The notes beneath the pieces are model-generated. The model was not told the DNA's origin. It worked only from the letters and a program-made list of their open reading frames with translations, and did not search any database. Of a stretch of DNA of 64,000 nucleotides, positions 9,864-19,567 are shown one piece after another. Positions within the stretch are counted from its first letter, which is position 1. Every line of letters begins with the position of its first letter. The position numbers and the translations under genes are program-made. This DNA is from Candidatus Gastranaerophilales bacterium (GTDB lineage Bacteria; Cyanobacteriota; Vampirovibrionia; Gastranaerophilales; Gastranaerophilaceae): assembly GCA_016282705.1 (NCBI GenBank), contig JAEELO010000049.1, forward strand, positions 1 to 64,000. Direction: 5' to 3'.

Positions 9864-10163
9864 TTATGCTTTTACTTTTGTTGTTGTTTCAAGAAGCATT
9901 AGTCTGATTATGTTTTCGTTCAATCTTAATTGTCTGTTAAATTTAGCTACTTGTTCAGGAGCCATTTCAAAATTATGAACACAGAAATATCCGTCTCTGT
10001 AGTCTTTTATATCATAAGATAATTTTTTACGTCCCATTTTATCTGTAGATAAAACTTTTCCGTCCAAATTTTTAATTGCATCTTCAATTTTTTCAACTAA
10101 TTTATCATATTCTTCAGAATCGATATTAGGTTTAATTATTGATAATAATTCGTAAGTTCTCAA
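9864..10163 (-). CDS. rpsF: 30S ribosomal protein S6 (TTG start proposed)
   Basis: RTYELLSIIKPNIDSEEYDKLVEKIEDAI...; ORF extends to 10187, but SD AAGGAGAAATAAA directly precedes TTG at 10163 (minus). Confidence 0.92.
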   Translation of the reverse strand: MRTYELLSIIKPNIDSEEYDKLVEKIEDAIKNLDGKVLSTDKMGRKKLSYDIKDYRDGYFCVHNFEMAPEQVAKFNRQLRLNENIIRLMLLETTTKVKA

Positions 10164-10326
10164 TTTATTTCTCCTTGACTTATTCATTCATGTACAATTA
10201 ACATACTATCATGAACATTTTTAAATACAAATAACAGTTTTTAATAATGTTAATTTTTGTTCAAATAATATTTGATTTTCAAAAAAAAAAATATACAATA
10301 AGAACAGCTAGAAAATGGAGGTAGTA

Positions 10327-10647
10327 ATGAAAAAGTTTTTATTTATTTGTGCATTTATGGCAGCAGTATTTATGATGGCACCAAAAGCTAATGCTTATGA
10401 ACCTTGGAGCGTATCAATTTATAGTGATATCAAAGAACCGATGGAATATGCAGTTCCGGGTGCAACATTAGGTCATAAAGTAGGAGAAGGTCATTGTAAA
10501 ACTGTTCTCGGTATTGTAAACTGGGGTGATTGTTCAGTAAAAGCAGCTATGAAAAATGGCGGTATTTCAAGAGTTACTTCAGCTGATTGGGAAAAGAAAT
10601 ACGTTATAGTTTATGGAAGAAAAACATTAAAAGTATACGGAAATTAG
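10327..10647 (+). CDS. TRL-like family exported protein
   Basis: Signal peptide MKKFLFICAFMAAVFMMAPKANA; G..LGIVNWGDCSVKAAMKNGGISRVTSADWEKKYVIVYGRKTLKVYG typical of TRL-like proteins; GGAGG RBS upstream of 10327. Confidence 0.7.
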   Translation: MKKFLFICAFMAAVFMMAPKANAYEPWSVSIYSDIKEPMEYAVPGATLGHKVGEGHCKTVLGIVNWGDCSVKAAMKNGGISRVTSADWEKKYVIVYGRKTLKVYGN

Positions 10648-10675
10648 TTTGGGAAACTAAACTAAACTAAAATTT

Positions 10676-10708
10676 AAAGAAACCATTTTTGTGGTTTCTT
10701 TTTTTTAT
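10676..10708 (+). terminator. Intrinsic terminator
   Basis: AAAGAAACCA-TTTTTG-TGGTTTCTTT followed by T-run. Confidence 0.8.
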
Positions 10709-10757
10709 ACAAATAAATCGAGCCTTTTTATGATAAAATTTTAATCAGGGAAAAGCT

Positions 10758-11798
10758 ATGGAAGATAAAATTACACTTGTCGGTAAAGATATAAAATATT
10801 TAGAAGCACTTATGATTGAAAACGGTCAATCTAAATTTCGTGCAAAACAAATATACAATTGGCTTTACTTAAAATCTGTTAAAGATTATGATTCAATGAC
10901 TGATTTACCTGCGGCAACAAGGGAATTACTTAAAGAAAAAACTCAATTATGTTCTATTTCAATAAAAGATAAACAAATAAGTAAAGACAGTACCATAAAA
11001 TATTTATTTGAACATTCTGACGGAACATATGCAGAAGCAGTATTAATGAGATTTGATAACAGGGCAAATTTAACCGCATGTATAAGCACACAGGTGGGCT
11101 GCCCTATGGGATGTACATTTTGTGCCACGGCAAAACTCGGTTTTACAAGAAACCTTGAAGCTGAAGAAATTATTCAACAAATATTCCTAATCCAAGCTGA
11201 TACGGGACTTAAAATCACAAACATCGTTTTTATGGGACAAGGCGAACCATTATTAAATTTTGATAATTTAATTAAATCCATAAAAATATTCAGAGAGCAA
11301 TTCCAAATAGGAGCAAGAAGAATAACCGTTTCCACCTGCGGCTTAATTCCGCAAATTAAAAAGCTTGCGGAGCTGGATTTTCAATCAACATTGGCAATTT
11401 CTCTGCATGCTCCGAATCAGGAAAAACGTCAGGCTATAATGCCAGTTGCAAACAAATATAAATTTGATGAACTTATATCTGTATTAAAAAAATACACGGA
11501 ACAAACAGGAAGACGTGTAACAATAGAATATGTACTTATGAAAGGTATTAATGACGGAATTGAAGATGCCAAACAACTCGCAATTGCAATTTCTAAATTA
11601 AAGAGCAATGTTAATTTAATTGTATATAATCAAAATGAAAAAAGTGAATATAAAAAACCTTCAAAAGAAACCATACAAAAATTTAAATATATTTTGGAAG
11701 CCTCCGGCAAAAAAGTAACTATAAGACTGGAAAGAGGCGCAGATATTGATGCTGCCTGCGGTCAATTAAGTTCAAAATTTAAAAACAATAATCCTTAA
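10758..11798 (+). CDS. rlmN: 23S rRNA (A2503-C2)-methyltransferase RlmN (radical SAM)
   Basis: CPMGCTFCATAKLGFTRNLEAEEIIQQ, GQGEPLLN, ISLHAPN, C-terminal RGADIDAACGQL. Confidence 0.95.
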   Translation: MEDKITLVGKDIKYLEALMIENGQSKFRAKQIYNWLYLKSVKDYDSMTDLPAATRELLKEKTQLCSISIKDKQISKDSTIKYLFEHSDGTYAEAVLMRFDNRANLTACISTQVGCPMGCTFCATAKLGFTRNLEAEEIIQQIFLIQADTGLKITNIVFMGQGEPLLNFDNLIKSIKIFREQFQIGARRITVSTCGLIPQIKKLAELDFQSTLAISLHAPNQEKRQAIMPVANKYKFDELISVLKKYTEQTGRRVTIEYVLMKGINDGIEDAKQLAIAISKLKSNVNLIVYNQNEKSEYKKPSKETIQKFKYILEASGKKVTIRLERGADIDAACGQLSSKFKNNNP

Positions 11799-11821
11799 TG
11801 TAAAAATTTTATGTAAATCTA

Positions 11822-11850
11822 TTGTCATATTTTAAATTTATGTATAAAAT
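11822..11850 (+). promoter_or_regulatory. Putative promoter TTGTCA-17 bp-TAAAAT giving about 140-nt 5' UTR
   Basis: Near-consensus hexamers at 11822-11827 and 11845-11850; next CDS starts at 12001. Confidence 0.5.
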
Positions 11851-12000
11851 ATAAATGTAGTTCATACATGTTTTTGTTTTTGTGATTACTCACATATATA
11901 AATCAGGTAGAGCAATTTTCTAATCAACATTATTAAAGTTAAAAAGCATTCGTGAGGAAGAATTAAAAAATATTTTGCTTAAGTAAAAGGGGCATTTTAG

Positions 12001-12864
12001 ATGTACGTAAATAAGTGTATTAAATGTGGCACAGAGTTTGAAACAAAAAATCCGAAAAGGGTAATATGTCCTAATTGTTTATATTCGGACAAAAAATATA
12101 CTGAGGATTTATCTAATGAAGCAGCAAATGCTTCAAATACAAAGTCGGAGAGCCAACAAAAAGGCTCATATTCGTTTGGTTCTGACAACAATGAAGAAAG
12201 ACCATATAGACCATATGACAGACAAGAACACCACGACAGACCTCAATATAACAGAAACAATAATCAAAGATATAATAATGACCGCCCCAGATATAACCAA
12301 AATAACGGAGGACAGCGTCCATATAATAACAACAGATTTAGAAATAACGATAACAGACAAGGCGGAGGACAACGTCCCCAAAGAGGGTTTAATAATAACA
12401 GACCGGGAGGATTCAACAGACCGCGTCCAAACGCAAAACCGAAAAGACAGAAACAATTATTGGTTAGCAAAGAGCAAATAGAACAAATTGAAATTCTTTA
12501 TAAGAAAGCTCTTCCGCTACCTAATCCCGATGTACATGAAGTTATAGGTCAAGCAATAGGATTGGAACCAAGAAAAGTATTCTTTGGTATTAATTTGGTA
12601 AGACAAAAATTGATGCTTCCCAAATTGCCGTTCCCGAAAAGAAAATTAGCAGTTTCACCGGATCAATTATTTGCAATTAAGAATTTATATGAGCCGTTGT
12701 TACCATTGCCTCCTATTGGTTGCCATAAAATAATTGCGGCACAATTAAGAATGGATGAATGGAGAGTACACGTAGGTATCGGTTTAATAAGAAAACAAAT
12801 GGGATTAGACCGTTGGAATCAAGAACGTGAAGATGCTCCCGCCGAATATAAAAAGACAAATTAG
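12001..12864 (+). CDS. Zinc-ribbon, Asn/Arg/Gly-rich low-complexity protein with C-terminal tandem duplicated domain (putative RNA-binding)
   Basis: CxxC...CxxC (CIKCGTEF..VICPNC), about 90-aa N/R/G/P-rich region, then two about 57-aa homologous repeats. Confidence 0.8.
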   Translation: MYVNKCIKCGTEFETKNPKRVICPNCLYSDKKYTEDLSNEAANASNTKSESQQKGSYSFGSDNNEERPYRPYDRQEHHDRPQYNRNNNQRYNNDRPRYNQNNGGQRPYNNNRFRNNDNRQGGGQRPQRGFNNNRPGGFNRPRPNAKPKRQKQLLVSKEQIEQIEILYKKALPLPNPDVHEVIGQAIGLEPRKVFFGINLVRQKLMLPKLPFPKRKLAVSPDQLFAIKNLYEPLLPLPPIGCHKIIAAQLRMDEWRVHVGIGLIRKQMGLDRWNQEREDAPAEYKKTN

Positions 12865-12866
12865 TT

Positions 12867-13382
12867 ATGAGTGAAAATATTTTATCCATAGCAAAAATCC
12901 TTAATTTCCACGGAATTAAAGGTGAGGCGAAACTTGGTTTTACAAAAGGCAGAGAAAAACAGATTTCTCTTTTGAAAAAAGTGTTTGTTAAAAAGGACGA
13001 TAAATACACAGAACTTAATATCACATCCGTAAGATTTCACAAACATTTTGCTATAGTAAAATTTAAAGAATTCTCTACTGTTAACGAAGTTGAAGAATAT
13101 AAAGGCTGTGATATATATCTTGAAAAAGAAGAAATTGAAAAATATTTAGAAAATGATGAATACCTTATAAGTGATATTGTAGGAATGGAAGCATATGATA
13201 CGGATGATTGTAATTTAGGCACTATAGTTTCTATTGGTGAAAATTTAGCAAACAATATTCTTTCCATAAGGGATAATAACGGGAAAGAACATCTTGTTCC
13301 GTTTGTTAAAGAAATTGTTCCCGTTGTTGATTTAAAAAATAAAAGAGTAGTTATTAATAATATAGAGGGACTTATAAATTGA
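12867..13382 (+). CDS. rimM: Ribosome maturation factor RimM
   Basis: 171 aa; ILNFHGIKGEAKLGF...; directly upstream of trmD. Confidence 0.92.
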   Translation: MSENILSIAKILNFHGIKGEAKLGFTKGREKQISLLKKVFVKKDDKYTELNITSVRFHKHFAIVKFKEFSTVNEVEEYKGCDIYLEKEEIEKYLENDEYLISDIVGMEAYDTDDCNLGTIVSIGENLANNILSIRDNNGKEHLVPFVKEIVPVVDLKNKRVVINNIEGLIN

Positions 13383-14113
13383 GATTTGATGTACTGTCAT
13401 TATTTCCCGAAACCATTATTGATGCTTGTAATTTCAGCATTATAAAGCGTGCATTAAACGAAAATATTATAGAAATAAATGCAATTAATCCTCGTGATTA
13501 TACATTAGATAAACATAAAAAAGTAGATGATACACCCTATGGGGGCGGAGCAGGTATGCTGCTTTCATGCCAGCCGTATCTTGATGCATTGAAATCCGTA
13601 AAGAAAGAAAATAATAATAAAATTATTATTATGTCGCCTCAAGGTAAAACCTTTAATCAAGACATGGCAAAAGAATTTGCATTAAAAGACCAATTAATAA
13701 TAATATGCGGTCATTATGAAGGATTTGACGAAAGAATAAAAGAATTATCAGGTGCGGAAGAAGTTTCTTTAGGCGATTTCGTATTAACTGGCGGCGAATT
13801 TCCGGCACTATGTATTATTGATAGCATAACAAGACTTTTAAAAGGTGTTCTTGGCGATGAAGAATCCGCAGAATATGATTCTCATTATGACGGATTATTG
13901 GAGCATCCTCATTATACTAAACCGAGAGAATATGAAGGATTAGTTGTTCCCGAGATATTATTAAACGGAAATCACGAAAAAATTAAAGAATGGCGAAGAC
14001 TTCAACAGTTTATTGTTACGAAGAAAAAGCGTCCCGATTTATTTGAAAAGTTTTTAAAATCAAATTTATCTGAATTTGATAAAAAAATACTAACAGACAA
14101 TAATTTATTTTAA
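13379..14113 (+). CDS. trmD: tRNA (guanine37-N1)-methyltransferase
   Basis: RFDVLSLFPE, DDTPYGGGAGM, CGHYEGFDERI, SLGDFVLTGGE; TTG start overlapping rimM stop (TTGA). Confidence 0.95.
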   Translation: MRFDVLSLFPETIIDACNFSIIKRALNENIIEINAINPRDYTLDKHKKVDDTPYGGGAGMLLSCQPYLDALKSVKKENNNKIIIMSPQGKTFNQDMAKEFALKDQLIIICGHYEGFDERIKELSGAEEVSLGDFVLTGGEFPALCIIDSITRLLKGVLGDEESAEYDSHYDGLLEHPHYTKPREYEGLVVPEILLNGNHEKIKEWRRLQQFIVTKKKRPDLFEKFLKSNLSEFDKKILTDNNLF

Positions 14114-14163
14114 AAATTATTATATTTAAAATATAATATCTACGAGACATTAAGGATTTTGTT

Positions 14164-15174
14164 ATGAAAGCAGCTGTTTTAAATAATAATAAATTTGAGA
14201 TAACACAAATACCGAAGCCGATGCTTGATGAATATGAAGATGGCGCAATAATAAAAGTTATAGGCTGCGGACTATGCGGAAGCGACATTGTTAAAATGAG
14301 AACAGGTGTTGCAAAAAACGGGACGGTTCTTGGGCATGAGGTAGTAGGAGAAATTACAGAAATAAAATCTAATACTGAATTTAAATCGGGGGATATTGTG
14401 GCGCTTGGACACCATGTCCCTTGTTTTAACTGCCATTACTGCAAGGGCGGAAATTATTCAATGTGCAGACATTTTAAATCAACAAATATACATCCGGGAG
14501 GCTTTGCCGAATATATTTATGTTACGGAAGAACACCTCCAAAACACAATATTTCACGTTAATTCAAACCTTTCAAATATTGAAGCATCATTTTTAGAGCC
14601 ATTGGCATGTTGTGTCAGAGCAGTAAAGAGAGCCGACATAAAAGATAATTCAAATTGCCTTGTTATAGGACTGGGTTCTGTAGGAATTTTAATGGGAGAA
14701 GCAATAAAAGCATTCGGACATAAAGTATACGGCTGCGACCTTCTGCCTGAAAGAATATGTACGGCAGAAAAATTCGGCTTTAATAAAACTTTTTTATCTA
14801 ACGATGAAGATAAAGTTCTTGAAGAATTCAAAACAGTTGCACCTATAGGATTTGATACTATATTCCTTACGGCCGGTGCTTCATCTACTATTGATTTTGC
14901 AGTAAAAGCAGCAAGAGACGGAGCTACAATAGTTATCTTTTCAAGTGTTAAAGATGACAAGGGTTTTAAAAACAATGATATTTATTACAGAGAGTTAAAA
15001 ATAATGGGAAGTTACTCTCCATCTCCAATGGATTTAGACGATTCAATGAAACTATTAGAAGAAAGAAGAGTTAAAGTTGCGGGTATTTCAACAATATATC
15101 CGATAGAAAAACTAAATGATGCACTTCATGATACAATATCAAATAAGATAATGAAAGCATACATTCAATTATGA
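14164..15174 (+). CDS. Zinc-dependent alcohol dehydrogenase family protein
   Basis: GCGLCGSDIVK, GHEVVGEI, CFNCHYCKGGNYSMC structural zinc motif. Confidence 0.85.
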   Translation: MKAAVLNNNKFEITQIPKPMLDEYEDGAIIKVIGCGLCGSDIVKMRTGVAKNGTVLGHEVVGEITEIKSNTEFKSGDIVALGHHVPCFNCHYCKGGNYSMCRHFKSTNIHPGGFAEYIYVTEEHLQNTIFHVNSNLSNIEASFLEPLACCVRAVKRADIKDNSNCLVIGLGSVGILMGEAIKAFGHKVYGCDLLPERICTAEKFGFNKTFLSNDEDKVLEEFKTVAPIGFDTIFLTAGASSTIDFAVKAARDGATIVIFSSVKDDKGFKNNDIYYRELKIMGSYSPSPMDLDDSMKLLEERRVKVAGISTIYPIEKLNDALHDTISNKIMKAYIQL

Positions 15175-16217
15175 AAATGAAAGCTATACAATTCTATTCT
15201 CCGTTAAATATTACATACGAAGATGTTGAAATAAATAATCCCAATGAAGGCGAAGTCCAAATAAAAATAATGGCAGCCTTAACTTGCGGTACAGATGTAA
15301 AAACTTATAAAAGAGGACATCCTGTATTAATAAAAAAAATTCCGTCCGGTTTTGGACATGAATTTTCCGGAATAATTACAAAAGTAGGCAAGAATGTTGC
15401 AGGTTTTAACGTAGGAGACCGCGTTGTTGCTGCAAATTCAGCTCCTTGCGGAGAATGTTTTTTCTGTAAGAGAGGGGATTATAATCTCTGCGAAAATCTC
15501 GAATTTTTGAATGGTGCTTATGCTGAATATATAAATGTTCCCAAAGCAATTGTTAAAAGAAACTTATTACATTTACCTGATGATTTATCATTTGAGAGAG
15601 CAGCTTTTGCGGAACCACTGGCAAATGTTGTTCACGGAATTGAAAAAACCGGTATAAAAGCAGGTCAAACCGTAGGAGTAATGGGATTAGGTCCTATCGG
15701 ATTAATGTTTGCGAAATTGGCGAAATTAAAAGGAGCAAGAGTTATTGCCGGAGGAAGAAATCCATTAAAAATGAAGCTTGCAAAAGAATTTGCAGAGGTT
15801 GATGAAATTGTTGATTTAACGAAATACAAATATCCGGAAAAAATATTTATTGATTTTTCAGAAGGGAAAAAAGGTCTGGATGTTGCAGTTGAATGTATCG
15901 GCTTACCAGAAATATGGGAAAGAATGTTCACGCTGGTAAGAAAAGGAGGAACAGTCCATTTATTTGGCGGCTGTCCGTCAGGAACATCAATTAATATAGA
16001 TACAAAAAGGCTGCATTACGATGAAATAAAAGTATTAAGTATATTTCACCATACTCCTTTATTTTTCAGAGAAGCATTAAGGCTTATCTATGAAGAGAAA
16101 CTTCCCGTAGAAAAACTTATAACTGAAACAACAACTCTGGAGCATACTGAAGAAGCACTAATAAAACATATGAACGGACGGGCAATAAAGGTTCTTATTA
16201 AACCTAATAATAATTAA
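15171..16217 (+). CDS. Zinc-dependent alcohol dehydrogenase family protein (second, overlapping)
   Basis: GHEFSGIITKVG, CGECFFCKRGDYNLC, GLGPIGLMFAKLAK; ATGA overlap with the preceding gene. Confidence 0.85.
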   Translation: MKMKAIQFYSPLNITYEDVEINNPNEGEVQIKIMAALTCGTDVKTYKRGHPVLIKKIPSGFGHEFSGIITKVGKNVAGFNVGDRVVAANSAPCGECFFCKRGDYNLCENLEFLNGAYAEYINVPKAIVKRNLLHLPDDLSFERAAFAEPLANVVHGIEKTGIKAGQTVGVMGLGPIGLMFAKLAKLKGARVIAGGRNPLKMKLAKEFAEVDEIVDLTKYKYPEKIFIDFSEGKKGLDVAVECIGLPEIWERMFTLVRKGGTVHLFGGCPSGTSINIDTKRLHYDEIKVLSIFHHTPLFFREALRLIYEEKLPVEKLITETTTLEHTEEALIKHMNGRAIKVLIKPNNN

Positions 16218-16273
16218 AAACTGGTATTACTTTACAATATAGAACTTTATTTTTTTTATAGTATAATTCCAAT

Positions 16274-17257
16274 ATGGAATACAGAAGTATGAATGAATTA
16301 TTTTTAGAGTTAAAAAGCAGAATTGAAAAAGCTGAAAGCATAATAATATTTTCTCATGTTAGTCCTGACGGGGACACTTTGGGTTCTAATCTTGCACTAA
16401 AATTTATGATAGAAAAATATTTTCATAAAAAAGTTGATTCCGTATATGTAGGGACACTGCCTATATTATATTCATATTTGCCTGAATATAACAGTTTTAT
16501 CGATATTGAAAAAATTGATAAAAATAAGCAGTATAGTCTTGCAATTGCCGTAGATGTTGCATCAAAAGATCGTATGGTAGCGGGTACAAACATATTTGAT
16601 AAAGCAAAATATAAAATAAACATCGACCATCATAAAACAAATATAGGTTATGGTGATTTAAACATAATTGACGGTGACGCAGCTTGTGTCGGTATAATTT
16701 TATGTAAGATTTTTAAAGCATGGCAGACAGAAATGACTTTTGATACCGCAAGATGCATATATACATCTTTAATGACTGATACCGGCGGGTTTAAATATGA
16801 GAACACAACACCTGAAGCCTTTGTACTTGCTTCGGAACTTGTTAAAATTGGTGTTTCTCCCACAAAGGAATATAGGGCTTGTTACGAAACAAAACCTCAA
16901 TCAATGGTACAATTTCAAGCATATGTTGTTTCCAATACAATGTTTTACAATCAAGGTAAAATTGCTATCGCAAAAATAACAAGAAGCGATATGAGCAAAT
17001 TTGATGCTACAGATGAATATACTGAAGGTATAGTCGAGATACTAAGGACATCAAAAGATGTAGAGATATCCGCTATTCTAAAAGAAACAAAAGAAGGCTA
17101 TACAAAAGTAAGCTTAAGAAGTAAGACTTTTGATTTAACACCAATCGTAATGGATTTCGGCGGTGGCGGTCACACTTTTGCCGCAGGCTGCACAATAAAA
17201 AAGCCTATTGCGATTGCTTTTGATAAACTTTTAAACCGTATTCAAAGTGAATTATAA
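16274..17257 (+). CDS. DHH-family phosphoesterase (NrnA-like bifunctional oligoribonuclease/PAP phosphatase)
   Basis: FSHVSPDGDTLGSN, AVDVA, IDHHKTN, DTGGFKYENT, DFGGGGHTFAAGC. Confidence 0.9.
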   Translation: MEYRSMNELFLELKSRIEKAESIIIFSHVSPDGDTLGSNLALKFMIEKYFHKKVDSVYVGTLPILYSYLPEYNSFIDIEKIDKNKQYSLAIAVDVASKDRMVAGTNIFDKAKYKINIDHHKTNIGYGDLNIIDGDAACVGIILCKIFKAWQTEMTFDTARCIYTSLMTDTGGFKYENTTPEAFVLASELVKIGVSPTKEYRACYETKPQSMVQFQAYVVSNTMFYNQGKIAIAKITRSDMSKFDATDEYTEGIVEILRTSKDVEISAILKETKEGYTKVSLRSKTFDLTPIVMDFGGGGHTFAAGCTIKKPIAIAFDKLLNRIQSEL

Positions 17258-18105
17258 TGCGAAAATATATCGAATCTTTAATAAAGAAAATACTTGAACA
17301 AGATTTCTGCGGTGTTGCGGCAGAAATGGCTTTTTGGTTTATTATAGGAATGTTTCCGTTCTTGTTGTTTTTAACTTCTTTGTTTGCATGGATTGGGAAA
17401 AAAACATTAATAGTACCGATATTGAGTTTCATTACTAATATTGCACCCAAAGAGGTTTCTTCTCTCATTGTAGAAACATTAAATGAAGCAATGATATTCA
17501 AACAGGGTACACTTATTGCTGTTTTCGGATTGATTATAACAATCGCATTATCAGCAAATGCAATTGCGGCTATAATAAAAGGCTTAAACAGAGCCTATGC
17601 CATTGAAGAAACGAGAAGTTTTATTTATACAAGAACATTAGCAGTATTAATGGTATTTATTAACTCTCTTGTTCTGTTTTTAGCTGTTGACTTTATTGTT
17701 TTAGGGAAAGTACTTTTAGACTTTATGCTCACAAATACAATACTCTCAAAGTTTTCAGTAGATATTATAGCAATTGTTCGCTGGCCGGTATCATATTTGG
17801 CATTAACTCTTTTGGCTCTCGGAAATTACTACATACTTCCGGCTATTGAGGGAAATGACAGAATTCGTTTCAGAAGCATTTTACCCGGAACTTTTTTCTT
17901 TAGTCTGTTTTGGATGCTTGGTTCTTGGTGTTTTTCTCTATATTTAAGCAACTTGAACGCATATAACAAAGTATACGGTACAATTGGTGCTGTTGCAATA
18001 TTAATGGTATGGATGTATTATTCTTCTCTGATAATGCTTATCGGAGGAGAAATAAATTCCAGAGTATATGAAAAATTAACAAATAAGAATAAATCAAACA
18101 ATTAA
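17257..18105 (+). CDS. YihY/BrkB family inner membrane protein
   Basis: AAEMAFWFIIGMFPFLLFL and C-terminal VYGTIGAVAILMVWMYYSSLIMLIGGEIN. Confidence 0.88.
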   Translation: MRKYIESLIKKILEQDFCGVAAEMAFWFIIGMFPFLLFLTSLFAWIGKKTLIVPILSFITNIAPKEVSSLIVETLNEAMIFKQGTLIAVFGLIITIALSANAIAAIIKGLNRAYAIEETRSFIYTRTLAVLMVFINSLVLFLAVDFIVLGKVLLDFMLTNTILSKFSVDIIAIVRWPVSYLALTLLALGNYYILPAIEGNDRIRFRSILPGTFFFSLFWMLGSWCFSLYLSNLNAYNKVYGTIGAVAILMVWMYYSSLIMLIGGEINSRVYEKLTNKNKSNN

Positions 18106-18109
18106 TTTT

Positions 18110-19555
18110 TTATTTTGACAAAGAATCATATACTTCTTTATATTTTTTAGCACTTTTAGACCAAGAAAAGTCGGCATTCATTGCATTTTTAACAAGGTTC
18201 TTCCATTCTTTTTTATCGTTATAAATATCAATTGCATATTTAATACAGCCGAGCATATCATGAGCATTGTAATTATAGAACTTAAATCCGTCTGCACCTT
18301 CATTCGGATATGCATTAACAGTATCATCAAGTCCGCCTGTTGCTCTTACGATAGGAATAGTACCATATTTCATCGCAATCATTTGGGATAAACCGCAGGG
18401 TTCAAATCTTGACGGCATTAAAAACATATCTGCACCGGCATACATTTTATTTCCCAAATCAGCACGATACTCATTTCTTGCTCTTATGTTTTTTGAATTA
18501 TAACTGAGCCATACAAAGAAATCTTCATATCGTTTTTCACCTGTGCCCAATATAATAAAATCGGCATTTAATTCCATTAATTCGTTTTGTACATACTTTA
18601 TAAGGTCTATACCCTTTTGTTCAACAAGCCTTGAAATTATTGCAATTAAAGGTCTATCCTTTTTATAATCAAGCCAGAATTCTTTCACAATTTTCTGCTT
18701 GCATTTTTCTTTATTTTTTATATTCTTAACCGAATAATTATATGGTATAGAGTTATCTGTTTCGGGATTATATACCTTATAATCAATACCGTTTAAAATA
18801 CCGGTTAGTTTATGTTTATTGATATTTAAAGTCCAATCCATACCTTCACCATACTCATATGTAAGAATTTCTTGAGCATATTTAGGTGAGACAGCAATAA
18901 TTTTATCGGAATAATTTAAAGCACCTTTCATCCAAATCAAATTACCGTAATGTTCAAGACCGTATTGATGATAGACCTCGTCTTTGTTTATACCTGCGAA
19001 ATCCAATACTTCAGGGAAATATTTCCCTTGATATGCCAAATTATGAATTGAAAATACAGTTTTAGTATTTTTATAGAATTCATCATTCTTATATGAAGTT
19101 TTTAACCAAACCGGAATCATAGAAGTATGCCAGTCATTACAGTGAATTATATCAGCTTTAAAATTTAATAATCTTGCATATTCAAGTATTGCCTTAGAAA
19201 ATGTAATAAATCTTTCCTGCTCATACCAACTGTCTATACCTGAGGGATAAACAACATTAAAACAGGAAAAAAACTTAGGATTATCAATAAAAAATACATT
19301 TATATTTGTATCCGGCAATTTGCACATTTTTAGAGTAAATACATATTCAGCCCAACCAAAATGCAATCTTAATTGAGAATTTGGAATATCTTGAATATTA
19401 TATTTTTGTTTATCTATGCTACCGATTAGGGGAGTAAAAATTGCCATTTCCATATCATCTGCCTGCAAATATTTAGGCAAAGACCCCATAACATCAGCAA
19501 GTCCTCCGACTTTTGTAAAAGGTGCAAGTTCAAATGTTGCAAATAAAACCTTCAT
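18110..19555 (-). CDS. glgA: Glycogen synthase (ADP-glucose type, GT5)
   Basis: FELAPFTKVGGLADVMGSLPK, GILNGIDYKVYNP, PSRFEPCGLSQMIAMKYGTIPIVRATGGLDDTV. Confidence 0.95.
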   Translation of the reverse strand: MKVLFATFELAPFTKVGGLADVMGSLPKYLQADDMEMAIFTPLIGSIDKQKYNIQDIPNSQLRLHFGWAEYVFTLKMCKLPDTNINVFFIDNPKFFSCFNVVYPSGIDSWYEQERFITFSKAILEYARLLNFKADIIHCNDWHTSMIPVWLKTSYKNDEFYKNTKTVFSIHNLAYQGKYFPEVLDFAGINKDEVYHQYGLEHYGNLIWMKGALNYSDKIIAVSPKYAQEILTYEYGEGMDWTLNINKHKLTGILNGIDYKVYNPETDNSIPYNYSVKNIKNKEKCKQKIVKEFWLDYKKDRPLIAIISRLVEQKGIDLIKYVQNELMELNADFIILGTGEKRYEDFFVWLSYNSKNIRARNEYRADLGNKMYAGADMFLMPSRFEPCGLSQMIAMKYGTIPIVRATGGLDDTVNAYPNEGADGFKFYNYNAHDMLGCIKYAIDIYNDKKEWKNLVKNAMNADFSWSKSAKKYKEVYDSLSK

Positions 19556-19567
19556 ATTATGCCTCTT

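Noticed and set aside
12113-12481. Cluster of overlapping ORFs on both strands (12113..12322 -, 12116..12481 +, 12166..12456 -, 12264..12470 -)
   Set aside because: By-products of the low-complexity N/R/G codon repeats in 12001..12864; all biased repetitive peptides.
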